Below are positions 35,001 to 45,342 of a DNA stretch of 64,000 nt, in pieces. Below the pieces are notes generated by a model, which saw only the letters and a list, made by a program, of their open reading frames with translations, was not told the origin of the DNA and searched no databases. Location of the stretch: contig JABMCL010000979.1 of NCBI GenBank assembly GCA_018857735.1, forward strand, positions 1,515,001 to 1,579,000. Reading direction: 5' to 3'. The position numbers were made by a program, and so were the translations under genes. The DNA is from Alviniconcha marisindica (Eukaryota; Mollusca; Gastropoda; Provannidae). Each line of letters starts with the position of its first letter. The first letter of the stretch is position 1.

Positions 35001-37943
35001 TCATTAACCACCTTTCCCTTCCCACCATACACTGCAAGCTGAGACCTGTCTAAGTACATGTAATGAATTGCCACTCACTTGCAGAAAGAGACGGTCTGAT
35101 TCCCTTGGCTGTGGAATGCAGGACAAGATTGGAAGTTCCATAGCTGGCGAGAAAAAGACATTGACTACAAGTTATTCTTGCACAAAATATGCTTCAAGTT
35201 CAAAAGGAAGGCGCACAAAGTGAACACACAGATGTAAACGGAAGGAAAATGAATTATCACAAAATTCTTCTGAACTTGATACAATACCAGTTTGTGTCCC
35301 TACAACCCATGTTAAAACATACAATGGCTCAAATTACTGCGACTTCATTCAGGAACCCCATTGACTGTTTTCTAAGAGTATGCCTCAAAACAGATGACAC
35401 AGGTCTGGAAGTAAACACATCTCTGAAAGACTTTGGGAACTATCTACCACTGTAAACAGTGTAATAAAAAGTTGCCCAAAATATTTTTGTACTGCGAGAG
35501 ACACTGACTGCTTTTTCTTTACAGTTGTGCCTGACAAAGTAATTCAAGCGTCCACACTTCAACCTACCACCTTCGTGTGATTTGGCGAAAACCTTTCAAA
35601 CTGAAGCCAAGCCCACTGCCAGCTGCCGTTTCAACCTGAAGATGAACAAAAAGTATGACGCTATCAGTGTGAACAATGGGTGTCTTTATTTTGTACCTTC
35701 ACCATAAGAACAAAATAAGCTGAGAATATTATTGCATACAAACCATTGCAGCTTTGCCCCAGCCCTTGTAGATATAAATGATAAAATCCCAGTAAGGTAC
35801 TGCCAAAACTAAAAGTGCACACTGAGGTACTGATACACAAATTTTAATTTTTGCAACATTTCAATAAACATATGTCTATATAAAAATTATATCAACATTT
35901 TCCTTCCAGCAGAAAAGAATGATTTAGGGAGATTTGGAATCCCTGAGTCTGCCAAAAGACAGATTGCATGCCACATTCATCTGCCAGAAGGTCTCTCAGC
36001 ATTCTGTCAATCTCCCCAAACAGATATGTTACATATTTGAGGAGGTGAAGGAGTGAAAGAATTACCGTTCTTGATCATTCAGAGCACACACCTACTCCCG
36101 CATTAGGAATGCCCCAAAAGTATACAGGAGCAGTCGTTTTGCTGGCTACTGCTGCCCCAAAAGCACTTGCCATCAACCAGTATCCCAAAACTTCTTTCTG
36201 ACAACCACTGTCCAAACCAGACATGCTGATGTCTACCACCCAAAAGTGCTTGCCAACACCCCCTCATCCCAAAACTGTATGCTGATCACCACAGTTTCAG
36301 ATGATTACGACTGCCTCCATTGGCCCGGTAACAAAAACAGCCTCACCTGACTATGACACACACACACACACAGAGTGTAAGACCTTTTATCACTGAACAA
36401 CTATATAGATATAATATACATACAAAAGCTGTGGGTACAGGCCCTTGACAGATTTAGTGCAGCTCTTTCAGCACAGCAGAAAGAAGAGAGGCAAAAAGAT
36501 CAGCAGAGATGCAAGTGAAAACCTCTTAACCTCACCTCCATCCAGCCTTTGTCAGAGGTGAGTCGTCTCCAAGAGGCAAGAAAGGCGCCAGACCCTGTGC
36601 CGTTCCGGACCTGCAGGTTGCCCCCAATGATGACTGTGTCCTTGACCGTCAGTGGACATTCCACTGACTGGAAGATGCTCATGTTGTTGATCTCTATGCT
36701 GGTTAAGCCAGGGCTGAAATCCAGACACAGACAAGCTCATAGTCGAACTCTGATATGGGAATGTTTCACTACGCATTTCTCAATTCCCCACAGGAAAGCA
36801 GTTGGAAATTTCCTTCCAGGATTCATCAAGTACATATGGGTTGTTCTACAAAGCTGTGTACCAGTAACTACAACTGAGGGTATCAGACAGCTATTTTGAA
36901 TCAGTCTTTCAGAGTAATGTCTACCTTTCACTTGTACTGTGTTGTATATTGATGTGAGAGACATGCAAAACAATGGACCACTAACTGACCATGTTTAAAT
37001 AAGTGTTCAAATAGAGATGGATGCTGCAAACTGATTCAAAAATGGCTGCTTTTGTTTGTGACATTTTCTGCATGCATGTCAAGAATGTATCACAGCATCA
37101 AAAGTACTTTCAGCCTGTGAAAAAAAGTTGATTTGAAATGCAATACTGATGTCCTTCTGTGTTGGACAGATGATTTGGCTTTTTAAAAGCAAAAATTAGA
37201 AAATATTCAACCATTTCATCAAAGTCCATTTCCAACTCAAAGACACCAGAAAAATGCTGTCAGCGCAGTGCGTGAATACACATGGTACTACTACAGTTTG
37301 CAGAACTGAGCTTCAGTTTTCCAAGTGACGTGTTAACTTGAACCAACTCAGGCCGACTGCCTTTGCCAGCGGCTTTTTACTGATAGCGGGTGATAGTCCT
37401 GCAGAGCGTCAACCCAAAATAACGTGTAAACCAGATATGAATCATGATGTCAGAGTTTTGAACGCAAGTATGTAGCTGAAGCGGATTTCTTCAGTCTAAC
37501 GGTCCTTCTCGACTTGCGCAGCCACTGCTATTGTTAGTTCTGTTCCCCATGACCAAGACTCACCTGTAGTAGTCATCATCATCCTGCCCGTAGTCATCAA
37601 ACAGATCTGTGGCGTTTATTCCAACACTGACAGTGCCCTGGATTTGCAGAGAACACAAGTTTTTGAACAAGCCAAAAGAGAACAGCGGCTTTTTGCTATG
37701 GTGATAAATACACACACACACACCCACCACACTCATATGCACACAAACCTACCACACTTACACAGCACACACACACACTGTATCACACACACTCATGCAT
37801 GCACACATGTGTGTGCACACACACACAAACACACTGTCTCATACACACACACACACACACTCCCAGCACACACACACTCCCAGTCTCACACACACACACA
37901 CATTCTCAGTCACACACACATCACCACTGCAGTGAAAGAAGAC

Positions 37944-37974
<31 letters not shown>

Positions 37975-40900
37975 GAAGAGAAAAGAATACATTTCAGCTG
38001 ATGATCAAACCACAATCTGAGAACATCTATGTGTACCGACATGGATACTTGCTTTAAATACAGTTATATTTTACTCACTAAAAAATAACAATCAAACAGC
38101 AGAACAGGCTGCAGCCTCAGTGGCTGAAACAGTCCGCTGAGCAATACAATGTAAACCTACAGTGAAATTAGAGCACAACGAAACACATACTCTTGGGTTC
38201 GTCCTCTGCTGTAGTCTCCGATCTTCCCTTTCTCTTTGAATTCGCTCATACTCCGCGATAATTTCAGCCGGGGTCTTGGTCCGAGATATGATCTGAAAAC
38301 ACACATCATATAATATTAACAAACAGGAGCTAGAGGAGCAAATGCTCTGAATTACATTCATATTCTTGCAAACACAACTTGTCTCCCCTCAACAATCTCA
38401 TTCTCAATAAAGACAGTAATCTCAGTCTATTGTACCCAGCACACTAACAAAGCAAAACAAAAAAATAATGATCACAAGAATGCACAAAACATTGTTAAAA
38501 GCTAATGCTCAGCAAACTGTATGATGCTATGGATACATAATATTGCACACAGATGTTTCACCAAAATGCTTTGTAATCAAAATGCTGTCATATAAAAGTG
38601 ATGTAAAAACCTCTTTCTCTCTCTTCTCTGCCTCTTTCTCAGTCTTGCATGACTAAAACTAGTAAAAGGAACATTGTTACTGACTATGCAAAAACAAAAA
38701 GCAATAAATTATTCACTTATATTTTGATCCTTACATATATATATATATATGGTGATTTATTTATAAATACATACAACTTTGTTCGTTAAGGCATAATCAT
38801 AATATTGTAACACTGATGCATGGTTTGAACTGAATCAAACAAAAACATGCTGAGAAAACTTTCACTTCGTTCCTTCTGATACTGCTGTACTATACAACTG
38901 ACATGAACTGTTTAATGCTGCTATGACCTGGGACTTGAAGTAGGGCCAAGGCCAATTTATTTGCTAATAAATTGCTACCAGTAACAAGGTTCATGGATCA
39001 AACTGGAGGAAAAATGTATTTTGCCTCATAGAGTCATAGTCCAAAAACTCCAGTCCATACAATTCTATTTCTATGCTAGTACAGTAGTAATGCTAACAGC
39101 TACTAACTTTAAAACTAAGACACAACACCAACCTCCAGGCCCTCTGTTTCCAGGGCTTTCTCTCCATAGGTGTCATAGATTGTCCTCTTGTGTTTGTCAC
39201 TTAAGACTGCAAGCACAATCACAAATTGTTCTTCATTTCATGTTAAACAAATGTTTTTTAATCTTAATTACCTTAAAGCCAAAAATTCATTATCAAATAA
39301 AATAATAATAATGTACATGTCACTATTATTTAGTATTAAGTATACTATTACTATTAGTAAGATTCTAATCTCAAATTGATGAACTTGCAGTTGACTAGGC
39401 CTGAAATACCATCATCGAGTAACTCATTAATACTAATACCGTAATAGTAAAGCTAGTAGTAATACTAATACTAATACTAGTAATAGTAATAAATTAACAA
39501 CTAACTTAGAACTACTGTTGCCAGTGTTGGTAATTCACTATTTTACTATTACTAGTACTATAAATATATAATTATATAAAGTAGAACTGTACATTGTGGC
39601 ATCCAAGATGTTATTTAACAAGACAGATGTGCATGATATAAATTTACATGCTCATAGTCATACAACAATAAACTAGAAAAGAAAAAGAAAAAAAGAAAAA
39701 AAACTTTGCTCATAGTTATAAGTAATTTCAATGAGGAAGAGCAAATAAACTGCATATAAATTATAATGCACAATCTTTTTATATCTGACTCATGATTCTG
39801 ATTAAATGAATCCAAGCACATTCTAAACTGATATGAGCTAATTAAAATACTGAAGCAAAAATGCAGCACTCAATAATGATAATGACTCAATGAGATAAAA
39901 AGCAGAATCTGAAGAAAGCACAAAAAGAAGTAAAACACCAACTCTCATGGGCTTTTTTGAGCTTGTTGAACACATCTTCAGCTGATTTCTTCTTGGCAGG
40001 ATCCAGATGTTTGTCTGGATGGTAGATTTTGCTCAGCCGACGAAATGCAAAGTTGATTTCATCTGTCGATGCCTGCAGTAAATTATTATAAATTAAAAAA
40101 CAAAACCAATCAACTGATCAATTATAGGAACCAAAACAACAAATCAAAAAGAGCAAATATTCTGTTAACTCAACAACTGATTCTGAAGAAAAAAACTAAA
40201 ACTAAATGCTTTCGATATGAATATGATTATGAATATAATTGTAAACCCATATATATATATATATGTATAAACATGTGCATACAGTAAACTGACTGACCTT
40301 ATTTTTTTCTGCCAATCCTAAAAATTTGTTTAAAACTTATGGCTGTAATCTGTACAAGCAGAGTGACACATTATCTGTAATTCTGGAACAAATGATGGTA
40401 TTCTGAGTACAAATTATTGTCTTTTAATAGTTTCAAATTTCATATCATTATGTACTGCTGCCACATCCTGGATAATGCTGTTAATGGCCATGATAGTTTA
40501 ACATAAGTGACATTTGATGATGCCTGATTTAAACCAAACACTAAAAGTGAAAGTGAAACAGACTGGTCCATAATTTCCTGGGTCAGACTTAGTTCCGTTC
40601 TTAAAACTGCAAGCAGATCGACAGGATTTTTTTATTTTTTTATTTTGTTTATAGATAAATGGCTGCGATGCTGACCGAAAGAAACCAGTAAAGCCACTAA
40701 AGGAACGGGAGCCGCCTGAAGTCTGAAATCTGGAAGTGGAACACCGAGTCCCAAAGCAGCAAAATACTGACAAAGAACCGAGCGATCTGACCCGAGTGCT
40801 ATTCTTTAAAAACATAAGCTGATTCTGACAAACCAATAAGGTCGGCGACAGAACGGGGTTTGTTGACGAAAAAGAAAGTCTAAACTGATTTCCATGACAC

Positions 40901-41101
40901 TTTCAGTTTACATGTCCGCGGTCGTTCATGCTCGACACGACATCATAAAAACCACGCAAGCGAAATCCTTAACAAGCCCTTTTGATGAAAGCATGCATGC
41001 TTTTCTTGGTTCCGTCGTGGACATACCTCCTTGTCAACGTTCAGTAGTGCATAAAAGTCGCTGGAAAGAAAATCGTCTTCGTCTTCCAAGGACGCCGCCA
41101 T
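23098..41101 (-). CDS. DNAJC11: DnaJ homolog subfamily C member 11 (DNAJC11), 16 coding exons, last exon not found
   Basis: Coding exons read on the minus strand: 41101-41027, 40072-39943, 39206-39133, 38292-38191, 37637-37564, 36713-36536, 35635-35568, 35143-35079, 32835-32711, 31389-31307, 30367-30251, 28984-28829, 27169-27100, 26016-25907, 24723-24630 and 23227-23098. All phases fit and give 550 residues plus one base. The human protein has 559, so only a tiny last exon is missing. A J domain sits at the N-terminus with the HPD motif at residues 43-45. Then come the conserved [15 protein letters not shown] segment, [11 protein letters not shown], a long beta-rich middle region and the C-terminal domain with [15 protein letters not shown]. 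The protein associates with the mitochondrial outer membrane and the MICOS/SAM bridge. The start ATG has a good context (A at -3, G at +4). Intron 10 is GC-AG. If the last donor is skipped, translation would run 17 codons further to a stop at 23048-23050. Confidence 0.96.
23870..24190 (+). repeat. tRNA-derived SINE-like copy in a DNAJC11 intron
   Basis: Begins with gggaatagctcagttggtag (tRNA A-box form) and has a B-box-like caggttcgagt near 23925, followed by a body with aactttcagcgcagactct, cggtgtccgtacagcccc, ggacgcacgttaaaaatccc and tatagtgctgctcttgtggc. The spacing of A and B boxes is wider than in a working tRNA. It is a different subfamily from the 7741 copy. Confidence 0.8.
24780..25895. 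repeat. Minisatellite between DNAJC11 exons 15 and 14, over 40 copies
   Basis: Built on cagtcaggatgtcaccacta with gagtacagtcaggatatcac; later units become ccactcaagtccagtcagga with gagtatagtccagatgtcat. The right end, gtgtcacgactcaagtacaa, lies about 10 bp from the exon 14 donor and resembles the array unit, so the array may have grown from that intron end. Confidence 0.9.
26982..27015. repeat. CA microsatellite
   Basis: A CA run in the intron between DNAJC11 exons 14 and 13. Confidence 0.9.
27153..27545 (-). repeat. 46-bp tandem array of the DNAJC11 exon 13 acceptor junction
   Basis: On the plus strand the true junction reads cttctgttccagctctctga with atcaagtaat. On the minus strand that is gattcag (acceptor), then exon text agagctggaacagaag. 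The same 25 or so bases recur near 27201, 27246, 27292, 27339, 27384, 27430, 27476 and 27520, becoming more degenerate with distance. Each good copy holds a polypyrimidine-poor AG acceptor plus the first 16 exon bases. The unit is 46 bp, including ataagctttaactaca. Confidence 0.9.
27670..28800. repeat. Two related minisatellites (40-bp and 39-bp units) split by a GT microsatellite
   Basis: The left block (27675-27945) has seven 40-bp units with tttcaacacaatgtggctgc and ccccagcaagccgccca. A GT run follows (27945-27982). The right block (28063-28800) has about 18 units of 39 bp with gacacactgtggctgctccc and agcaaaccacccaatctt. The two are clearly related. Because 39 is divisible by three, long open frames exist on both strands (up to 315 codons). 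The array reaches to within about 30 bp of the DNAJC11 exon 12 donor. Confidence 0.95.
30375..30620. repeat. Minisatellite next to DNAJC11 exon 11 acceptor
   Basis: About seven units of 30-37 bp with caacaaatcagcactcaggc and aaacacaccaaatat. The intron text at the exon border, ctgacagagcaacatgccaa with gaatcaac, resembles the last units, so this may be another border-derived array. Confidence 0.8.
30890..31250. repeat. Minisatellite, about 81-bp unit, five copies
   Basis: The unit contains attcaacaagagcagggttt, taaagatgtggtcttgaaac, agaggtggtatgtggtgaca and ggttcatttac. It lies in the intron between DNAJC11 exons 11 and 10, right next to the GC donor end. Confidence 0.9.
31400..32340. repeat. 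55-bp minisatellite next to DNAJC11 exon 10 acceptor, about 17 copies
   Basis: The unit is ctatatcatgtcctctccac, tcttgttcaggcccatctca, cagagtggttaaaat. The intron edge text tgcacaacagagttacgctc resembles the last units (tctcacagcagagttaagatc), suggesting growth from the exon border. Confidence 0.9.
32845..34885. repeat. 28-bp minisatellite in DNAJC11 intron 8, over 70 copies
   Basis: The unit is acctgacaacagctatctca with gacactgt. Units at both ends are near-perfect; between about 33295 and 34510 many have one- or two-base deletions and short foreign insertions (a gtgtgtgtgt piece near 34500). The right end is followed by a degenerate copy of the exon 9 border (34881-34920). Confidence 0.97.
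37700..37980. repeat. CA-rich low-complexity stretch with poly-C
   Basis: CA and CACAT repeats from about 37709 to 37925, then a run of about 22 C and poly-A, in the intron between DNAJC11 exons 5 and 4. Confidence 0.9.
39133..41101 (-). CDS. DNAJC11: DNAJC11 exons 1-3: J domain
   Basis: Exon 1 (41101-41027) encodes [20 protein letters not shown] and NVDKE. Exon 2 (40072-39943) encodes helices II and III with [16 protein letters not shown], so the HPD loop that activates Hsp70 ATPase is intact. Exon 3 (39206-39133) encodes [20 protein letters not shown], the conserved end of the J domain. Junction phases are 0, 1 and 0. The three exons match human DNAJC11 residue for residue in spacing through this part. 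Confidence 0.96.
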
Positions 41102-42462
41102 GCTTACCGGTAGCGGAAATGATGTAAATCTAGCCGGTATTTCTACTATTCAAAATATAGCTCATACTTATTTCATCGACATAGTTCTAAATTTGATATC
41201 TAATAGGCATTTGTAGAAAATGCTGAATGCTAAAGTAAAAAACAATTACACTTATTATCAAACCTACTTACATTATTTCCGATTGCGCATGCGTAGTCAA
41301 GAGTTGGCATAAGCTGCGGCAGGAAAGGTAACGAGACGTTTTCAGTAATTTTATGCGTTGATTTTCATCATAAGCGTTGCTTTTCAGCTAGTGACAGAAC
41401 TAGTGATGACGGAAAGGGACTTTTGCTTCTAAAAGATGGCTTTCTTGTGCTGCGCCATCCACCCCCAAAAATCGCTGCAGACACGATTATCTGCTACTGG
41501 GTAGTGTAAACAAATTACCTATGTTTACATCTATGGCAATAATTGAAATGCGAATGTTCAACAAGTTTGATTGTATTGTCAAGCTATCCACGGGGGGAAA
41601 AACGTTTTGCTTATGATGGTTCAACACAGGTTGTGCCATTAGAAAAGCTTTGAATAGTATGGTCGTAATAGATAGACACCTGTGGCTTGAGACTGTGGGA
41701 GAAACTTGTAGCTGTACTTGTCAGTCACACCCATCTGTAGACACTAGACCAGTAGAGTCTGCCATAATTTGATTTACAACCATTTATGGGCTGTGTGTGT
41801 GTGAGACACAGTTTTCAGAGTGCCCCATTATTATATTGCCCTTGTATCAGTTATGTACACATTTTGTACATTGTCTGTGCGAGTACCTGTACAGTACACG
41901 ATCCCGTTGAAGCCCGGCATTTAAAAAAAAAAATGTGAACAGAATTTGATTAATCCTCCATTATTTGATCACTTTGGTCAATTATGGTAGGAACATATCA
42001 ACAGTAACACAAAAGCTGATATTCTCAGTGGGGAAATTTCTTTTTGTTGGTAGCACATCACACATGTGACAAAGTTATTTAGGACAGCCATCTTCACAAC
42101 TGCAGCAACATTTTTTCCATGGACAGCCTAGAAGACAGCACAGTAGATCTAGATCTCTCCTGTCCTAGCCAGTTCTGCCTTTAAATTTTTTTGTTACCGT
42201 GCTGTCCCCATTTTCCCATTGGTATTTATACCAGAACTGGGCATTGCCAATGGCAATGTAACTTGTCAACATCAGTATAACAATGTGCATGGTTGACTGG
42301 ACATTTGAAAAAGCAAAACAAATAATATTATGATCAATACAAGGAAGGTATACTGCAGTACTTTGAATCATTTTGTTTTCAGCAGAATTTCGTCTTGAGG
42401 GAGTTCTCAAGAGAGTTATACTATGTGTTATACATGAACTTTTTGTTTTTTGTTCTCTGCAG
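41102..42462. promoter_or_regulatory. Divergent promoter region between DNAJC11 and CAMTA
   Basis: About 1.36 kb separates the DNAJC11 start codon from the CAMTA acceptor at 42461-42462. The segment next to DNAJC11 has CpG-containing text (ccggtagcggaaatg, tgcgcatgcg, gcgcc). The motif gcgcatgcg near 41284 resembles an NRF1-type palindrome, which is common in promoters of mitochondrial-protein genes. A first non-coding CAMTA exon probably lies here. I see no TATA box that I would trust. Confidence 0.6.
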
Positions 42463-42554
42463 GGAAAACCCTCAAGAAGAACATTCAGTCTTATTTTTTG
42501 CCATTGTGAGACCACCAAAGAGTAATAATGGAGTAAAAATAACATTGCTGCACA
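42463..42554 (+). other. CAMTA 5' UTR part with a two-codon upstream ORF
   Basis: An acceptor (ttctctgcag) ends at 42462. The UTR holds ATG GAG TAA at 42528-42536, 18 bases before the main ATG and in the same frame, so it also fixes the main start at 42555. Confidence 0.75.
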
Positions 42555-45342
42555 ATGGAGGGGCAGACAACTAGTCAGCCTCCTCCAGAGAGCAACCAGG
42601 ATGATGAGGACCCCCCCAAGGTGGACTTACCTGAGCAGCTGCAGAAGATTGTGCCAGCCACAGAGCTGCCTCCCAGCCTCAACCGCTGGAATACTAATGA
42701 GGTCAGTACTTGGGTAGAACCACCACATAGGAGGTACAATTTTCACACATGCTTGGTAGCACATGTGTGCGTGCGTGCACATACGCACACACACACAGTG
42801 ACATACACGCACACACACACATGTGCGCAGAGTGTACCCAGGCACGTGCACACATGCACTCACACAGTGACAGACAGGCAGACACACACACTACACATAC
42901 ATGTGGATGATGATGAAGTGTTGCTTAATGTCCTCAGATGTCAGTTGACATATTAGGGACAAGTTGTGACCAATGCGGAAGCACGGTTCAATAATTCTTT
43001 ACGTCCACGGAAACCAGAAGGCTCGTTAGGACGGACAGCTCAGGACGGCCACCTCGACTCTCACACAGCTCCTGAACTATGAGATGTGGATGCACAGTAT
43101 GCATATTTTATACTTTAAATGTGTATTAACATCATGATGTGATACATGCATGCAGGCATCAGTCTACCCTCTGCCCCTAATGCACTTTTGTCCCTCTGCT
43201 GAAGATGAGTGGGTACTGGGCGTTAAAAATAGTGATCTGTCATTTGTCTTCTGTGCAGGAAATAGCCTCAATTCTGATTGCATTTGACCAACACAAGGAA
43301 TGGCTGTTGGACAAACCAAGGGTTCGGTGAGGAAGTTTACTCTTCTTCTTTTTCTCTCTTTCTCTCTGTGTGTGTGTATGTGTGTGGATTTTTTTAAAGT
43401 TTTTCACCTCTTCGGCTTTATTTGTTTATAAAGTTTTAAAAAAGGGGGATCTTTTTTAAAACTTGTTTTCTTCTTTTGGGGGTGGAGTGGGGGGTGGAGA
43501 GAGATTTTTATTTCTTCTTTTCTCTTCAGAGTGGTAAAGACGTGGAGAAGATAGTTATATTTACTCATAATATGACTTATAATATTTAATAATATATTGA
43601 TAATGCTGTTCCTGGTTCATGTGCACACGTGTTTGTTATTGTTCTTGTATAATTTTTTAATATTTATTTGGGGGTCACAACTGCACTATGCGTATACCAT
43701 TGTTAACGTAACTTGTTAAGAAAGATTTACAAGTGCAGGTCATCGGTTGGATTAGATGCCATTTAGAGAACAGTACATTATTCCAAACTTGGTTTTCATA
43801 CCCATGTCTCCCTAAGGTGGTCTTAGAAAGTCACAGGCATGTCATTTTGGTTCATTGGTTACCAGGCCAGCCAGCGGGTCACTTCTGATGTACAACCGCA
43901 AGAAGGTGATGTTCAGGCGTGACGGCTACTGCTGGAAGAAGCGGCGAGATGGGAAAACCAATCGTGAAGATCACATGAAGCTCAAAGTCAAAGGAGCAGA
44001 GGTATGTTAGGCATTGATCTGTTTGGGTTTTGGCTTGTTTGGTGTGGGGATCTGGTGGGGGGGGGGGGGGGGGGGGTTGTTTGTTATTTTTTGGTTTAAG
44101 TAATCAATCAGTGGAAGCATTGCAACCAGGCAGGACACATTTGAGAAGTTACCCAGCTAAATGCTCTTGGTTTAGAAAAAGAAAAAATCTAAACAAGGAT
44201 GACTGATTGATTGCTAACGTTCTGAAACAAGATCCAAACACAGAAAAGGTTATAAAAAATTAAAAAATTAAATGCTTATTTAATGTAATAAACAACATGC
44301 AAATTTTGGGGTAAGCCCCTTTCTCAAGCAACAAAACAACAGTTAAACAGTGAAAAATGGAAATGTAGACTACTTATCCACTTTTGGTGGTGATGTATTA
44401 GTGTCTATTGACAAACAGTTTTCAAACACTGGACACCAACTCACCACAACTGAAAGGGGACAAGTCTAGTGCCTTAACCACTTTCGTTTTTCCTCAGAGT
44501 TTATGAGACTGAGGACGTGTCCTTGTCTGGAGAGTGCAGAGCTTAGTTTGAGGTCCTGTGCTTTAAGTTGGTGATGTTTTATTCCCTCCATACGTGCCCG
44601 ACTTGCTGATCAGTCTTCCTGTTTCAGTGCATCTACGGGTCGTACGTACACTCTGCCATCCTGCCCACCTTCCACAGGCGATGCTACTGGCTGCTGCAGG
44701 TATTGTTAACTGTGTTTGTGACGTCTGTAGAAGTGAAATAGACTGCATGCTCCACTGAGCCTGGAAAGTCCACCTGTTTTCTGGAAGTCCGGCCAGCCCA
44801 CATGCAGGCTTTGAGTCTAAGCACAGCAGTGTCAGACAGGATGAAGGTGCAGAAACATTCTCTGGGTTTGGTCCCCAGTGGTACGCTGCTGTACTGTTCA
44901 GGTTTAGAATGAACTATGATTTCAGAGTCACTTCTTAGTCACAGTAAATTCTTGCTTAGACCAAGGGGTGCACGTCATCTTCAGATTCACTGTGTTCAAG
45001 CTGAGACCTGCCATTGAAAATGGAGCCCCTAATCGCTATTTGGGTTTGGAATTATAATTTTTTCAAAATCGCCATACACTAAACACAAGTAGTGAACTTG
45101 TTTTCCAGAATTACTCATGGGATTAGACGAAGCAGTATTTTTTGGTCTCAGAATCGCAATATTTAGGTTTAGACCACAGAGGGAACTTTGATTTCAGAAT
45201 CCCAACGTTGTTCTGGTGCACTATCTGAATGTTCCGAACCCCCCCAACAACCCCAAGCCCAGCCAGATGCCCAGCCTGTCGGGAGAGATGCGCAAGAAGG
45301 AGTGGACTAAGGAAGAGCTGGTCGATCAGCTCAGACCTATGT
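42555..45342 (+). CDS. CAMTA: CAMTA exons 1-5: CG-1 DNA-binding domain
   Basis: The domain begins at SLNRWNTNE|EIASILIAF and runs through LLMYNRKKVMFRRDGYCWKK, GKTNREDHMKLKVKGAE, CIYGSYVHSAILPTFHRR, CYWLLQ and NPNVVLVHYLNVP to KKEWTKEELVDQLRPM. These are the signature residues of CG-1, which binds CGCG-type sites. Exon borders fall at phases 0, 2, 0, 0 and 1. Confidence 0.97.
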
